A program made the position numbers and the translations under genes. From NCBI GenBank assembly GCA_963930055.1, contig CAWVKS010000008.1, positions 434,001-498,000 on the forward strand: a stretch of DNA of 64,000 nucleotides, given 5' to 3'. Source of the DNA: Pullichristensenella sp963930055 (GTDB lineage: Bacteria; Bacillota; Clostridia; Christensenellales; Aristaeellaceae). A model generated the notes under the pieces. That model was not told where the DNA came from. It searched no databases and was given only the letters and a program-made list of their open reading frames with translations. Each line of letters opens with the position of its first letter. Position 1 is the stretch's first letter. Shown in pieces: positions 17,686 through 24,289 of this stretch.

Positions 17686-18860
17686 AGATTACGGACGTAA
17701 AAGCCACGATGCTGCAATACAAGTATGAAAACGGTATCGCGGACGCGCAAAACTTTTTTTCCACCCGCAATGTGGTACTGGTAGAGTTGTTCACCGACGA
17801 GGGCGTGACCGGCCTGGGCGAATCCGCTTGTTTTGGCGGCCCGCCTGCGAGCACCAAATATATCGTTGAAAATGAGCTGGGTCCTATCGTGGTGGGGGAA
17901 GATCCGCTGAAGATCGAGCGTGTGTGGCAAAAAATGTTCGACCGCACGCGCCAGCACGGGCGAGGGGCGATCATCAACGCCTCCATGAGCGGTATCGACA
18001 TCGCCTTGTGGGATATCCTGGGAAAAGTCGCCGGGCTTCCGGTCTACAAGCTGTTGGGCGGCTACACGGACCGTGTTCAGCCCTATGCGAGCTCGGGCTT
18101 CTATTCACGCGGCAAGAGCGCAGAGGAGACGGCGAAGGAAGTAGAGGGCTATTTCCGGCAGGGTTTCCGCTACGCCAAGATCAAGGTCGGCAGGAATCCC
18201 GAGGTGCTGCTGACTCCGCTTGCCAATATGGGCTACGCGCAGGAGTGCAATCACTCGCTCGACGAGGATTTGGAGCGAGTGCGCCTCTGCTGCGAGGTCG
18301 CCAGGCGCTACGGTGGCCGCATCATGGTGGACGTCAACAACACGTGGAATTCCTTTACAGCGCTCGAGATGTGCCGGAAGTTTCAGGAAATGGGCGTGTT
18401 CTGGGTCGAGGAACCGTTGCGCCTGGATGACCTTGACGGGTCGGCGACACTGGCGGCAGCACTGGATATGGCGGTGGCGGGCTACGAGTCCGAGTGCGGC
18501 GGATTTTACCGCTTCAAGGAAATGATTGATCGCCGCGCGGTGGACATTGTGCAGTGCGACGCGATCTGGAGCGGCGGCTTTACCGAATGCCGCAGGATTG
18601 CCAACTATGCGCTTGGCCACTGCATGCCGGTGATCCCTCATGTATTTTCCTCCGCTGTCAGCCTGGTCGCCAATATGCACCTGCTGGCCTCCCTTCCCAA
18701 CGGCGGTTTGCTCGAATTCGACCGCAACGTTTACCCGCTGCGGGATGAACTTATTACGCGGCCCGTTACGATTGCGGATGATGGTTATGTCTATCTTCCG
18801 CAGGAGCCGGGGTTGGGAATAGAACTGGATCCTGAGGTGGTAGCCAAGTATGCGCTTTAG
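17682..18860 (+). CDS. Mandelate racemase/muconate lactonizing enzyme family (enolase superfamily)
   Basis: 392-residue enolase-superfamily enzyme of the mandelate-racemase subgroup. Visible active-site residues: K166 and K168 (KxK, AKIKVG), metal ligands D217 (MVDVNN), E243 (WVEEPL) and E269 (GYESE), and the His/Asp dyad D293 (QCDAIWSGG) with H320 (IPHVFSS). This set is typical of acid-sugar dehydratases, which make 2-keto-3-deoxy acids. Together with kdgK and eda in the divergent operon this suggests dehydration of an aldonate-type acid. The substrate is unknown. Overlaps the previous gene by 4 nt (ATGA). Confidence 0.87.
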   Translation: MKITDVKATMLQYKYENGIADAQNFFSTRNVVLVELFTDEGVTGLGESACFGGPPASTKYIVENELGPIVVGEDPLKIERVWQKMFDRTRQHGRGAIINASMSGIDIALWDILGKVAGLPVYKLLGGYTDRVQPYASSGFYSRGKSAEETAKEVEGYFRQGFRYAKIKVGRNPEVLLTPLANMGYAQECNHSLDEDLERVRLCCEVARRYGGRIMVDVNNTWNSFTALEMCRKFQEMGVFWVEEPLRLDDLDGSATLAAALDMAVAGYESECGGFYRFKEMIDRRAVDIVQCDAIWSGGFTECRRIANYALGHCMPVIPHVFSSAVSLVANMHLLASLPNGGLLEFDRNVYPLRDELITRPVTIADDGYVYLPQEPGLGIELDPEVVAKYAL

Positions 18861-18862
18861 TA

Positions 18863-18884
18863 TATACAAAAGCCTATACAAAAG
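18863..18884 (+). promoter_or_regulatory. Direct repeats TATACAAAAG, possible GntR operator
   Basis: Two exact copies of TATACAAAAG at 18863-18872 and 18875-18884, 12 nt apart, upstream of the GntR gene promoter. FCD-type GntR proteins often bind GTATAC-containing sites, so autoregulation is plausible. Inference only. Confidence 0.35.
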
Positions 18885-18917
18885 GATATTTGTTTGTAAA
18901 GAAATGGCATACAGCTA

Positions 18918-18945
18918 TTGCCTTATCCCCCTGTGTATGTATAAT
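18918..18945 (+). promoter_or_regulatory. Promoter of the GntR gene
   Basis: TTGCCT (18918-18923), 16-nt spacer, TATAAT (18940-18945), 36 nt before the start codon. Confidence 0.6.
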
Positions 18946-18980
18946 GAAAAGAGCGGAGTATAGAGCGGGGGGTACCACGA

Positions 18981-19658
18981 ATGCAAAAGGAAATGAGCGT
19001 CGCGCAGGAAGCCTACGAACATCTGCGGCGGGATATATTGACCATGAAGCTGCTCCCTGGCCAGGTATTGATTACGCAGCATCTGGCCGAGGAATTCGGC
19101 ATTAGCCGCACGCCTGTGAGGGAGGCGCTCGTGCGGCTGGTGGAGATTGACTTTGTGGAAAAGATCAACGGAGGCAAGTTCCGCGTCAAGCAGATCACCT
19201 GGAAGATGGTCGTGGATCTGTATAAAATGCGCAGCATCCTCGAATCGGCGGCGATCCGCGAGATCGCCCCGGGGATCAGTGATGAACAGCTGGGGCAGAT
19301 GAAGGCCTACAACGAAAACATGCAAAAAGCTTTGGATAACAATGCCTACTTCGACTTCTTTGAAAATGACATGGCCTTCCACAATTATATATTGATGATC
19401 TACGACAACCAGATGATCATCAACCTTCTGCAACGGGTCGAGGATTACCTGCAGCGCATCCGCTTCCTGACGATGTGCATGGAGAGCCGCATGCACGCCA
19501 CGATCCAGGAGCACCTGAACCTGGTGGCGAGTCTGGAGGCGCACGATGCGGAAAAGGCTGTGCATGGCTTGGAGGAACACTTGGAAAAGACGGTCAAGGA
19601 CATGCAGGAATATGCCAGTAGCGGCTACAATTCCTGGTCGACGCTGATCAAGTGGTGA
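18981..19658 (+). CDS. GntR-family transcriptional regulator, FCD (FadR) subfamily
   Basis: 225-residue DNA-binding regulator. The winged helix spans residues 10-70 with the GntR signature LAEEFGISRTPVREALVRL. An all-helical FCD ligand domain follows (LYKMRSILESAAIREIAP, FHNYILMIYDNQ, EEHLEKTVKDM), which usually binds a small organic acid through a metal. It sits directly after the sugar-acid operon with its own promoter and is the natural candidate regulator of the two divergent operons around 10050. GGGGGG precedes the ATG. Confidence 0.92.
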   Translation: MQKEMSVAQEAYEHLRRDILTMKLLPGQVLITQHLAEEFGISRTPVREALVRLVEIDFVEKINGGKFRVKQITWKMVVDLYKMRSILESAAIREIAPGISDEQLGQMKAYNENMQKALDNNAYFDFFENDMAFHNYILMIYDNQMIINLLQRVEDYLQRIRFLTMCMESRMHATIQEHLNLVASLEAHDAEKAVHGLEEHLEKTVKDMQEYASSGYNSWSTLIKW

Positions 19659-19680
19659 CTGCAGCTCCCTCTGGGGCGAC

Positions 19681-19743
19681 AAACGGGCCTGCGGACAAGG
19701 GCGTAGACGGAAAAGCCGTCCAGCCCCGTCCGCAGGCCCGTTT
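19681..19743. terminator. Bidirectional terminator between GntR and PfkB genes
   Basis: Perfect 16-bp inverted repeat (19681-19696 with 19728-19743) between two converging genes. It begins AAACGGGC and ends GCCCGTTT, giving T-rich tails on both strands. Confidence 0.88.
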
Positions 19744-19753
19744 GTGTATTCTC

Positions 19754-20767
19754 CTACCCCCGCCCACGCAGTTCGTGGTACAGCTTCATCGTCTCCTCGC
19801 AGGAGCGCATGCCTTCGGTGGCGCCGGGTTGGCTTAGGGAGCAGGCGGCGGAGGCCGTGCCCAGTTCGATGCCCTGGGCAAGCGGCATGCCCTTCCAGGC
19901 GGCGTAGAGGACGCCGGAACAGAAGGCGTCGCCCGCGCCCACGGAACCCTTGATGTAGCCCTGCGGCAGCTTCAGGCTGGGTACTTCCACGTATGCGTCC
20001 TTCTCGTCCAGGCCAAAGCCGCCCTCCGGCGAGTGGATAACGGCCCAGGTGGACACGCCCAGCTCCTTGAGCCTGCCGAGCGCTTCGGGCAGCGCCTCGC
20101 GGCGGAGGCGGCCGTCCTCGCCGACCAGGCGCACGCCGGTGGTAGCCTGCGCCTCGACTTCGTTGATGATGCAGTAGTCCGTGTAGCGCAGCGCCGGCGT
20201 GACGATGCGGCTGAAGCGCTCGCTGGCTTCGGTGACGACGTCGATGGATGTCCTGATGCCGCGCCGCTGGGCGGTGTGCAAAAGCCGCGCCATCTTCGTG
20301 CCATATTCGTCGTCGGGCGCGTCCAATGCGTCCAGCAGCAGTATGTAGCCGATGTGCAGCATATCCACATCCAGCTTTTCCCAGTCGATGTCCGCCTCGC
20401 AGAAGTCGGCGTTGGCGCCGCGGCACTGGTAGAACGAGCGCTGCTTGCTCACCTCATCGGCCATCACCAGCGTGTAGGAAGTCGTGCCCTGACGCTTGAT
20501 CTGGCCGAGGGAGATGTTGGGCCGTGCGCGCAGCTTTTCCAGCACGAAATCGCCGGCCTCGTCCGTGCCCACGCGCCCGAGCGCCGTGAGCGGCAGTTCC
20601 GGGTCGAGCGTGGCCAGGTCGATGATGTCGTTGCAGAGGCAGCCGCCGCTGGAGCGCGTCATGTCGGCGGTGATGGTGGTCAGTTCCCCGGGCTGCGGGA
20701 AGCCGTCGATGGGATAGAGCATATCCACGATCATGTTCCCGGCCACGGCGATGCCCTTTTTGCGCAT
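19754..20767 (-). CDS. PfkB-family sugar kinase
   Basis: 337-residue ribokinase-fold kinase. N-terminus AVAGNMIVDMLYPIDGFPQPGEL, SGGCLCNDIIDLA in the sugar-binding region, and the C-terminal motif KGSVGAGDAFCSGVL holding the catalytic Asp. Downstream of the xylose-isomerase-like gene, separated by a hairpin. It may phosphorylate the ketose made by that isomerase, which would be unusual because xylulokinases normally belong to the FGGY family. The substrate is not readable from sequence. Confidence 0.87.
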   Translation of the reverse strand: MRKKGIAVAGNMIVDMLYPIDGFPQPGELTTITADMTRSSGGCLCNDIIDLATLDPELPLTALGRVGTDEAGDFVLEKLRARPNISLGQIKRQGTTSYTLVMADEVSKQRSFYQCRGANADFCEADIDWEKLDVDMLHIGYILLLDALDAPDDEYGTKMARLLHTAQRRGIRTSIDVVTEASERFSRIVTPALRYTDYCIINEVEAQATTGVRLVGEDGRLRREALPEALGRLKELGVSTWAVIHSPEGGFGLDEKDAYVEVPSLKLPQGYIKGSVGAGDAFCSGVLYAAWKGMPLAQGIELGTASAACSLSQPGATEGMRSCEETMKLYHELRGRG

Positions 20768-20796
20768 GGGAAGTCCCCTCCTTTGGAAATGGCAAA

Positions 20797-20825
20797 ATGG
20801 GCTTCCCCGCGCGGAAGAAGCCCAT
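20797..20825 (-). terminator. Hairpin between xylose-isomerase-like and PfkB genes
   Basis: Perfect 9-bp stem ATGGGCTTC / GAAGCCCAT with an 11-nt loop, followed on the minus strand by TTTTG. A leaky terminator that could lower kinase expression relative to the isomerase. Confidence 0.6.
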
Positions 20826-20837
20826 CGAAGCGAGATC

Positions 20838-21875
20838 TTACCTGTCGACGCCCATGAGCAGGTTCATGGTGTACATTTCCAGCTGCTCGAACTTGCGCTC
20901 GGCGATCAGCTTGCCGGTGTAGTCGTAGTCCCAGCGGGCGACCTTCTCCTCCAGCGCCTTGAACACGTCCAGGCTGTTCTTCAGGTGCTCGTAGCTGTCC
21001 TCGTCCGACGTCGTGCGCATCGCCTTCACGTCCAGACCCACGTATTCCCCGTGGCTGCCGTACCCGTTCTCCACCAGCACCTTCACCTGGTTGAACGCCG
21101 CGCGCAGGTTCTCCACGCCAAAGCTCTTGTCCTGGTCGTAGCGGATCCCGTTCTGGTCGTTCAGATGCACCGTGAACAGCTTCCCGAACGCCATCGCAAA
21201 CCCGATCTCGTTCGCCGGGTCCAGACCCGCCAGCACCGCGTGCGCGGACTCCAGGTTCCCGCCCACGCGCTTGGGGTCGATCGTCGCCGCCGATACCGCC
21301 ATCACGTGCCCCATCGTCCCGCAGATCGAACGGTCGATCGGCTCGTTCGGCTTCGGCTCGATGCACACGCGGATCCCCTTGTCGTACTCCAGCATCCTAT
21401 TGATCGCCTCGACCAGCTGCTTCGTCGCCCACACCGGGCTCTTGCTCTCCGCGCACAGCGTCCCTTCGCGCGCCAGCCACAAAACGATCAGGTCCGTCCC
21501 CAGCTCGCGCGCAATGTCGATCGAGCGGTACGCGCGCCACATCGCAAACTCCCGGTCCTCCTCGCGCGTGCTCATAAACCCGCCATCCTGCGTGTGCGGG
21601 TCCATCCACAGCCGCGGCGCCACAAATTCCGCCTTCAGGCCGTACTTGTCCAGCAGCTTCTTCACGCCGCGCGCGTATTCCTTGATCTCCTCTTCCGTCA
21701 TGTTGTTCATGTCCGGCACCGCGTCGTCGTCGTGAAACTGCACCGCCGAAAATCCCAGCTCCGCAAACTTGGCAAATTTGCTTTCCAGGTCGATCGCCTT
21801 GCGCGTCTCCGGCCCATAGGAATCCGCCCCCGTGTGTACGTTCCACGGTCCTACCGAAAACTTGAATTTGGACAT
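20838..21875 (-). CDS. Xylose isomerase-like protein (class I XylA family), altered metal site
   Basis: 345-residue TIM barrel closely following the short actinobacterial XylA type. Conserved: H48 and D51 (FHDDD), Trp in IVLWLAREG, E173 and K175 (IEPKPNEP), E209/H212 (GNLESAH), D247 and D249 (IRYDQD), D282 (LDVKA). The position equivalent to the metal-1 ligand D245 of Streptomyces XylA (FHIDLN) is His here (FTVHLN, H237), and the protein is about 40 residues shorter. Xylose isomerase is the simplest call given the GH120 enzyme nearby, but another aldose is possible. CAAGGAGG precedes the ATG. Confidence 0.8.
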   Translation of the reverse strand: MSKFKFSVGPWNVHTGADSYGPETRKAIDLESKFAKFAELGFSAVQFHDDDAVPDMNNMTEEEIKEYARGVKKLLDKYGLKAEFVAPRLWMDPHTQDGGFMSTREEDREFAMWRAYRSIDIARELGTDLIVLWLAREGTLCAESKSPVWATKQLVEAINRMLEYDKGIRVCIEPKPNEPIDRSICGTMGHVMAVSAATIDPKRVGGNLESAHAVLAGLDPANEIGFAMAFGKLFTVHLNDQNGIRYDQDKSFGVENLRAAFNQVKVLVENGYGSHGEYVGLDVKAMRTTSDEDSYEHLKNSLDVFKALEEKVARWDYDYTGKLIAERKFEQLEMYTMNLLMGVDR

Positions 21876-21963
21876 ATGGAATACCTCCTTGATCTTCAGC
21901 TGTAAGCATTGGCTAGCCTGTTACCCTTATTTTACATACTGGCGGAAAAACCTTCATGCACTT

Positions 21964-21992
21964 GTTTGCGCCGAAAATGCGATTAGTTTGCG
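21964..21992 (+). promoter_or_regulatory. Direct repeats GTTTGCG, possible AraC-type operator
   Basis: GTTTGCG occurs at 21964-21970 and 21986-21992, a 22-nt period that puts both copies on one helix face, as for AraC half-sites. It lies between the isomerase start and the -35 box of the AraC gene. Candidate binding site for either AraC regulator. Confidence 0.35.
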
Positions 21993-22001
21993 ATTTGACG
22001 G

Positions 22002-22030
22002 TTGACTTTCCCCCGCCGCCCCTCTATACT
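22002..22030 (+). promoter_or_regulatory. Promoter of the tandem AraC genes
   Basis: TTGACT (22002-22007), 17-nt spacer, TATACT (22025-22030), 32 nt upstream of the GTG start. The TTG of the -35 box is also the false start of a longer open frame. Confidence 0.8.
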
Positions 22031-22061
22031 GTATACAAACGCGACGGAAGGGGGGAGCGCG

Positions 22062-23021
22062 GTGCCCGGCGAATTCGAAGTGGTGTCCAACCCGCAGTTT
22101 CGCAACCTGCACGTATTCGTCGTGCGCATGATGTCGCGCACGCCGCACATCCATCGGGAGCTGGAGGTGGGCTACATACTGCGCGGCAGCGCGGCGCTGC
22201 GCCTGGGCAGGCAGACCGTCCGCCTGCGGGCGATGGACGGCTACCTGATCAATCCCCTGGAAGTGCACGAATTCCGCTGCGAGGCGCGCGACGCGTTGAT
22301 CCTCGCCGTGCAGGTCTCCCCGCGCATACTCGATTCCTTCCTCTCCGAAGCGCCGCCCCTGCGCTACGGCGGCGGCCCGGAACTGCGCAAAATGCTCGGC
22401 GACCCGCCCGACCACCAGCGCCTTTTGCAGCTCTGCCTCGCCCTGGCGCGCAGCTACCTGAAGCGGGAAGAGGGGCACGAATACGAGTGTTTCGCGTTGA
22501 CGGCGGGGCTTCTGGCGCTGTTGGGGCGCGCCGCCCCCCGCGAGGCGCTGTCCCGGGAGGCGTGGCAGCCCATCCGCCAGCGGCGGGAGCGCATCGTGGC
22601 CGTGGTGGACTTCATCGACGAAAACTTCCACCGCAAGCTGCTCCTGGAGGAGATCGCCCGGCGCATGGGGCTGACCATGCCCTACCTGTCCCACCTCATC
22701 AGGGAGGCGATGGGCATGAGCTTCCAGGACTATTTAAAGAAGCGCCGCTTCGAGCACGCGCGCTCGCTGATCCTTTCTACCGACCGCAGCCTGCTGGACA
22801 TCAGCCTGGAGAGCGGCTTTTCCGACACGCGCTATATGATCCGCATGTTCGAGGAGGAATTCGGCTGCACGCCCCGGGAATACCGGCGGCAGAAGCGCCA
22901 CGTGCAGGCGAGCCAGAGCGCGCCGCAGGGCAACGCCCAGGACATACTCGGCGCCCAGGAGGCGCTGCGCCTGCTGGACGCCTTCGCCAGCGGCGCTTTC
23001 GCAGAGGGAGGGGAAGGTTGA
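22062..23021 (+). CDS. AraC-family regulator with N-terminal cupin
   Basis: 319-residue activator. The N-terminal 100 residues form a cupin sugar-sensing domain (HIHRELEVGYILRGSAAL, DGYLINPLEVHEF); the C-terminal 100 hold two helix-turn-helix units (LLEEIARRMGLTMPYLSHLIREAMGMSF and ISLESGFSDTRYMIRMFEEEFGCTPREYRR, cited as the two motifs). GTG 22062 follows GGGGGGAG; upstream in-frame sequence is the promoter. It is translationally coupled to the second AraC gene (TGATG overlap). Probable sensor of xylose or xylosides. Confidence 0.88.
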   Translation: MPGEFEVVSNPQFRNLHVFVVRMMSRTPHIHRELEVGYILRGSAALRLGRQTVRLRAMDGYLINPLEVHEFRCEARDALILAVQVSPRILDSFLSEAPPLRYGGGPELRKMLGDPPDHQRLLQLCLALARSYLKREEGHEYECFALTAGLLALLGRAAPREALSREAWQPIRQRRERIVAVVDFIDENFHRKLLLEEIARRMGLTMPYLSHLIREAMGMSFQDYLKKRRFEHARSLILSTDRSLLDISLESGFSDTRYMIRMFEEEFGCTPREYRRQKRHVQASQSAPQGNAQDILGAQEALRLLDAFASGAFAEGGEG

Positions 23022-24148
23022 TGGTCGGGGAAACGCTTTTGACGCTTGTCTACCAGCTCAGCCGCCTGCCGGTGCGCGCCTGTGACGGCCAGGGCGCGTG
23101 CCTGTTCGCCGTCGGGGGGCCCGCGCAGGAAACGGAATACGACCGGCGCATGCTGGAAACGCTCCTGGAGCGCCTGCGCGCGCGGGATACCGCCTTTGTA
23201 GCCTACGGGGAGGAAACGCCGGTGGGCGTTTGCGGCTGCCGCGTGGGCGATACGGCCTATGTCCTCGGCCCGTTCTGCTATGGCAGGCTCGACGCGCCGG
23301 AGGCGCGGCGGCTTTTCCGCGCCAACCGCCTGGGCGAATACCCCGTCTGCCGGCTGGAAAGCGCCCGCTACGTCGTCCGCTACCTCACGGGCGGGGCCGC
23401 CTGCGCGGACGCGCCCGCCGCCCCGCCGGACAGCCCCGCCGTGGAGGAGATGGGGCAGCTGGACGCCTTCCAGGTCAACCACACCTACCGCGAGGAACAG
23501 CGCCTCTACGCCTGCATCCGCGAGGGCGACGTCGAGGGGCTGGAAACGCATATACAGGACATCGTGCTGCCGCACCCCCTCGTGCTCGGCGAAGTGAACC
23601 GCAACGAGGAATACATGGCGGTGACGGGCGTATCGCTGGCCGCGCGCGCCGCCATCGAGGGCGGCCTCAGCTCGCGGGAAGCCTTTTTGTACAACGACCT
23701 GTTCCTCAAAAAGGTCGCCGCCTGCCGCGAGGCCTGGGAGATGCACGACGTGCAGCGCGAATGCTACCTCTTCTTCGCCCGCCTCACGCGCGGCCGCAGG
23801 CGGCAGGGCGAGGCGCTGGACCGCCACGTGGAGGAATGCAAGCGCGCCATTGTCGCCGGCCGCTTTGAAAAGCTCTCCATCGCGGGGTTGGCGCGGGAGG
23901 TGGGCGTCTCCAAGGAATACCTGCAAAAGCTGTTCAAAAAGCACGAGGGCGTGCCCATCACGCAGTATATCGCCGCGCAGAAGCTGGAGGCTGCCTGCGA
24001 CCTTCTGATCTATACCGACCGCAGGATCAGCCAGATCGCCGATTCCCTCCACTTCGGCAGCGCCAGCCACTTCAGCATCGCCTTCAAGCGCAGCATGCAC
24101 ATGTCGCCCAGCGAGTTCCGCCGCCGTCGCCGCCTGACGAATTTCTGA
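23021..24148 (+). CDS. AraC-family regulator, second of a tandem pair
   Basis: 375-residue protein with a C-terminal AraC domain (LSIAGLAREVGVSKEYLQKLFKKHEGV and ISQIADSLHFGSASHFSIAFKR). The first 270 residues do not look like the usual cupin: they contain CRVGDTAYVLGPFCYG and a mostly helical stretch (REEQRLYACIREGDVEGLE), so the ligand is unclear. The helical part resembles linkers of AraC regulators that pair with sensor proteins. ATG 23021 overlaps the stop of the first regulator, so both come from one mRNA. Confidence 0.83.
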   Translation: MVGETLLTLVYQLSRLPVRACDGQGACLFAVGGPAQETEYDRRMLETLLERLRARDTAFVAYGEETPVGVCGCRVGDTAYVLGPFCYGRLDAPEARRLFRANRLGEYPVCRLESARYVVRYLTGGAACADAPAAPPDSPAVEEMGQLDAFQVNHTYREEQRLYACIREGDVEGLETHIQDIVLPHPLVLGEVNRNEEYMAVTGVSLAARAAIEGGLSSREAFLYNDLFLKKVAACREAWEMHDVQRECYLFFARLTRGRRRQGEALDRHVEECKRAIVAGRFEKLSIAGLAREVGVSKEYLQKLFKKHEGVPITQYIAAQKLEAACDLLIYTDRRISQIADSLHFGSASHFSIAFKRSMHMSPSEFRRRRRLTNF

Positions 24149-24219
24149 GGGCAACGCTTTGTATCCTGTTTTGTTATGTTTTTGCCGGTTTTATAAAAGC
24201 ATGGGCGCCGTTCCCGGGG

Positions 24220-24225
24220 TATAAT
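24220..24225 (+). promoter_or_regulatory. -10 box upstream of the GH120 gene, no clear -35
   Basis: TATAAT at 24220-24225, 65 nt before the ATG, without a recognisable -35 hexamer at 16-18 nt. That would suit an activator-dependent promoter, in keeping with the two AraC genes just upstream. Confidence 0.45.
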
Positions 24226-24289
24226 AGGGGAAACAGCGCCTTGCGCAGGGCAGGGCGCGGCGGGTATCGCAGCAAAAGGAGGAGCGCCC

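Noticed and set aside
22002..22061. TTG start extending the first AraC protein
   Set aside because: The TTG is the -35 box of the promoter, and the -10 box lies inside the extension; GTG 22062 has a ribosome binding site.
21956..24148. A 730-codon open frame covering both AraC regions
   Set aside because: Only its 3' half (from 23021) is a real AraC gene; the 5' half is an out-of-frame reading of the first AraC gene.
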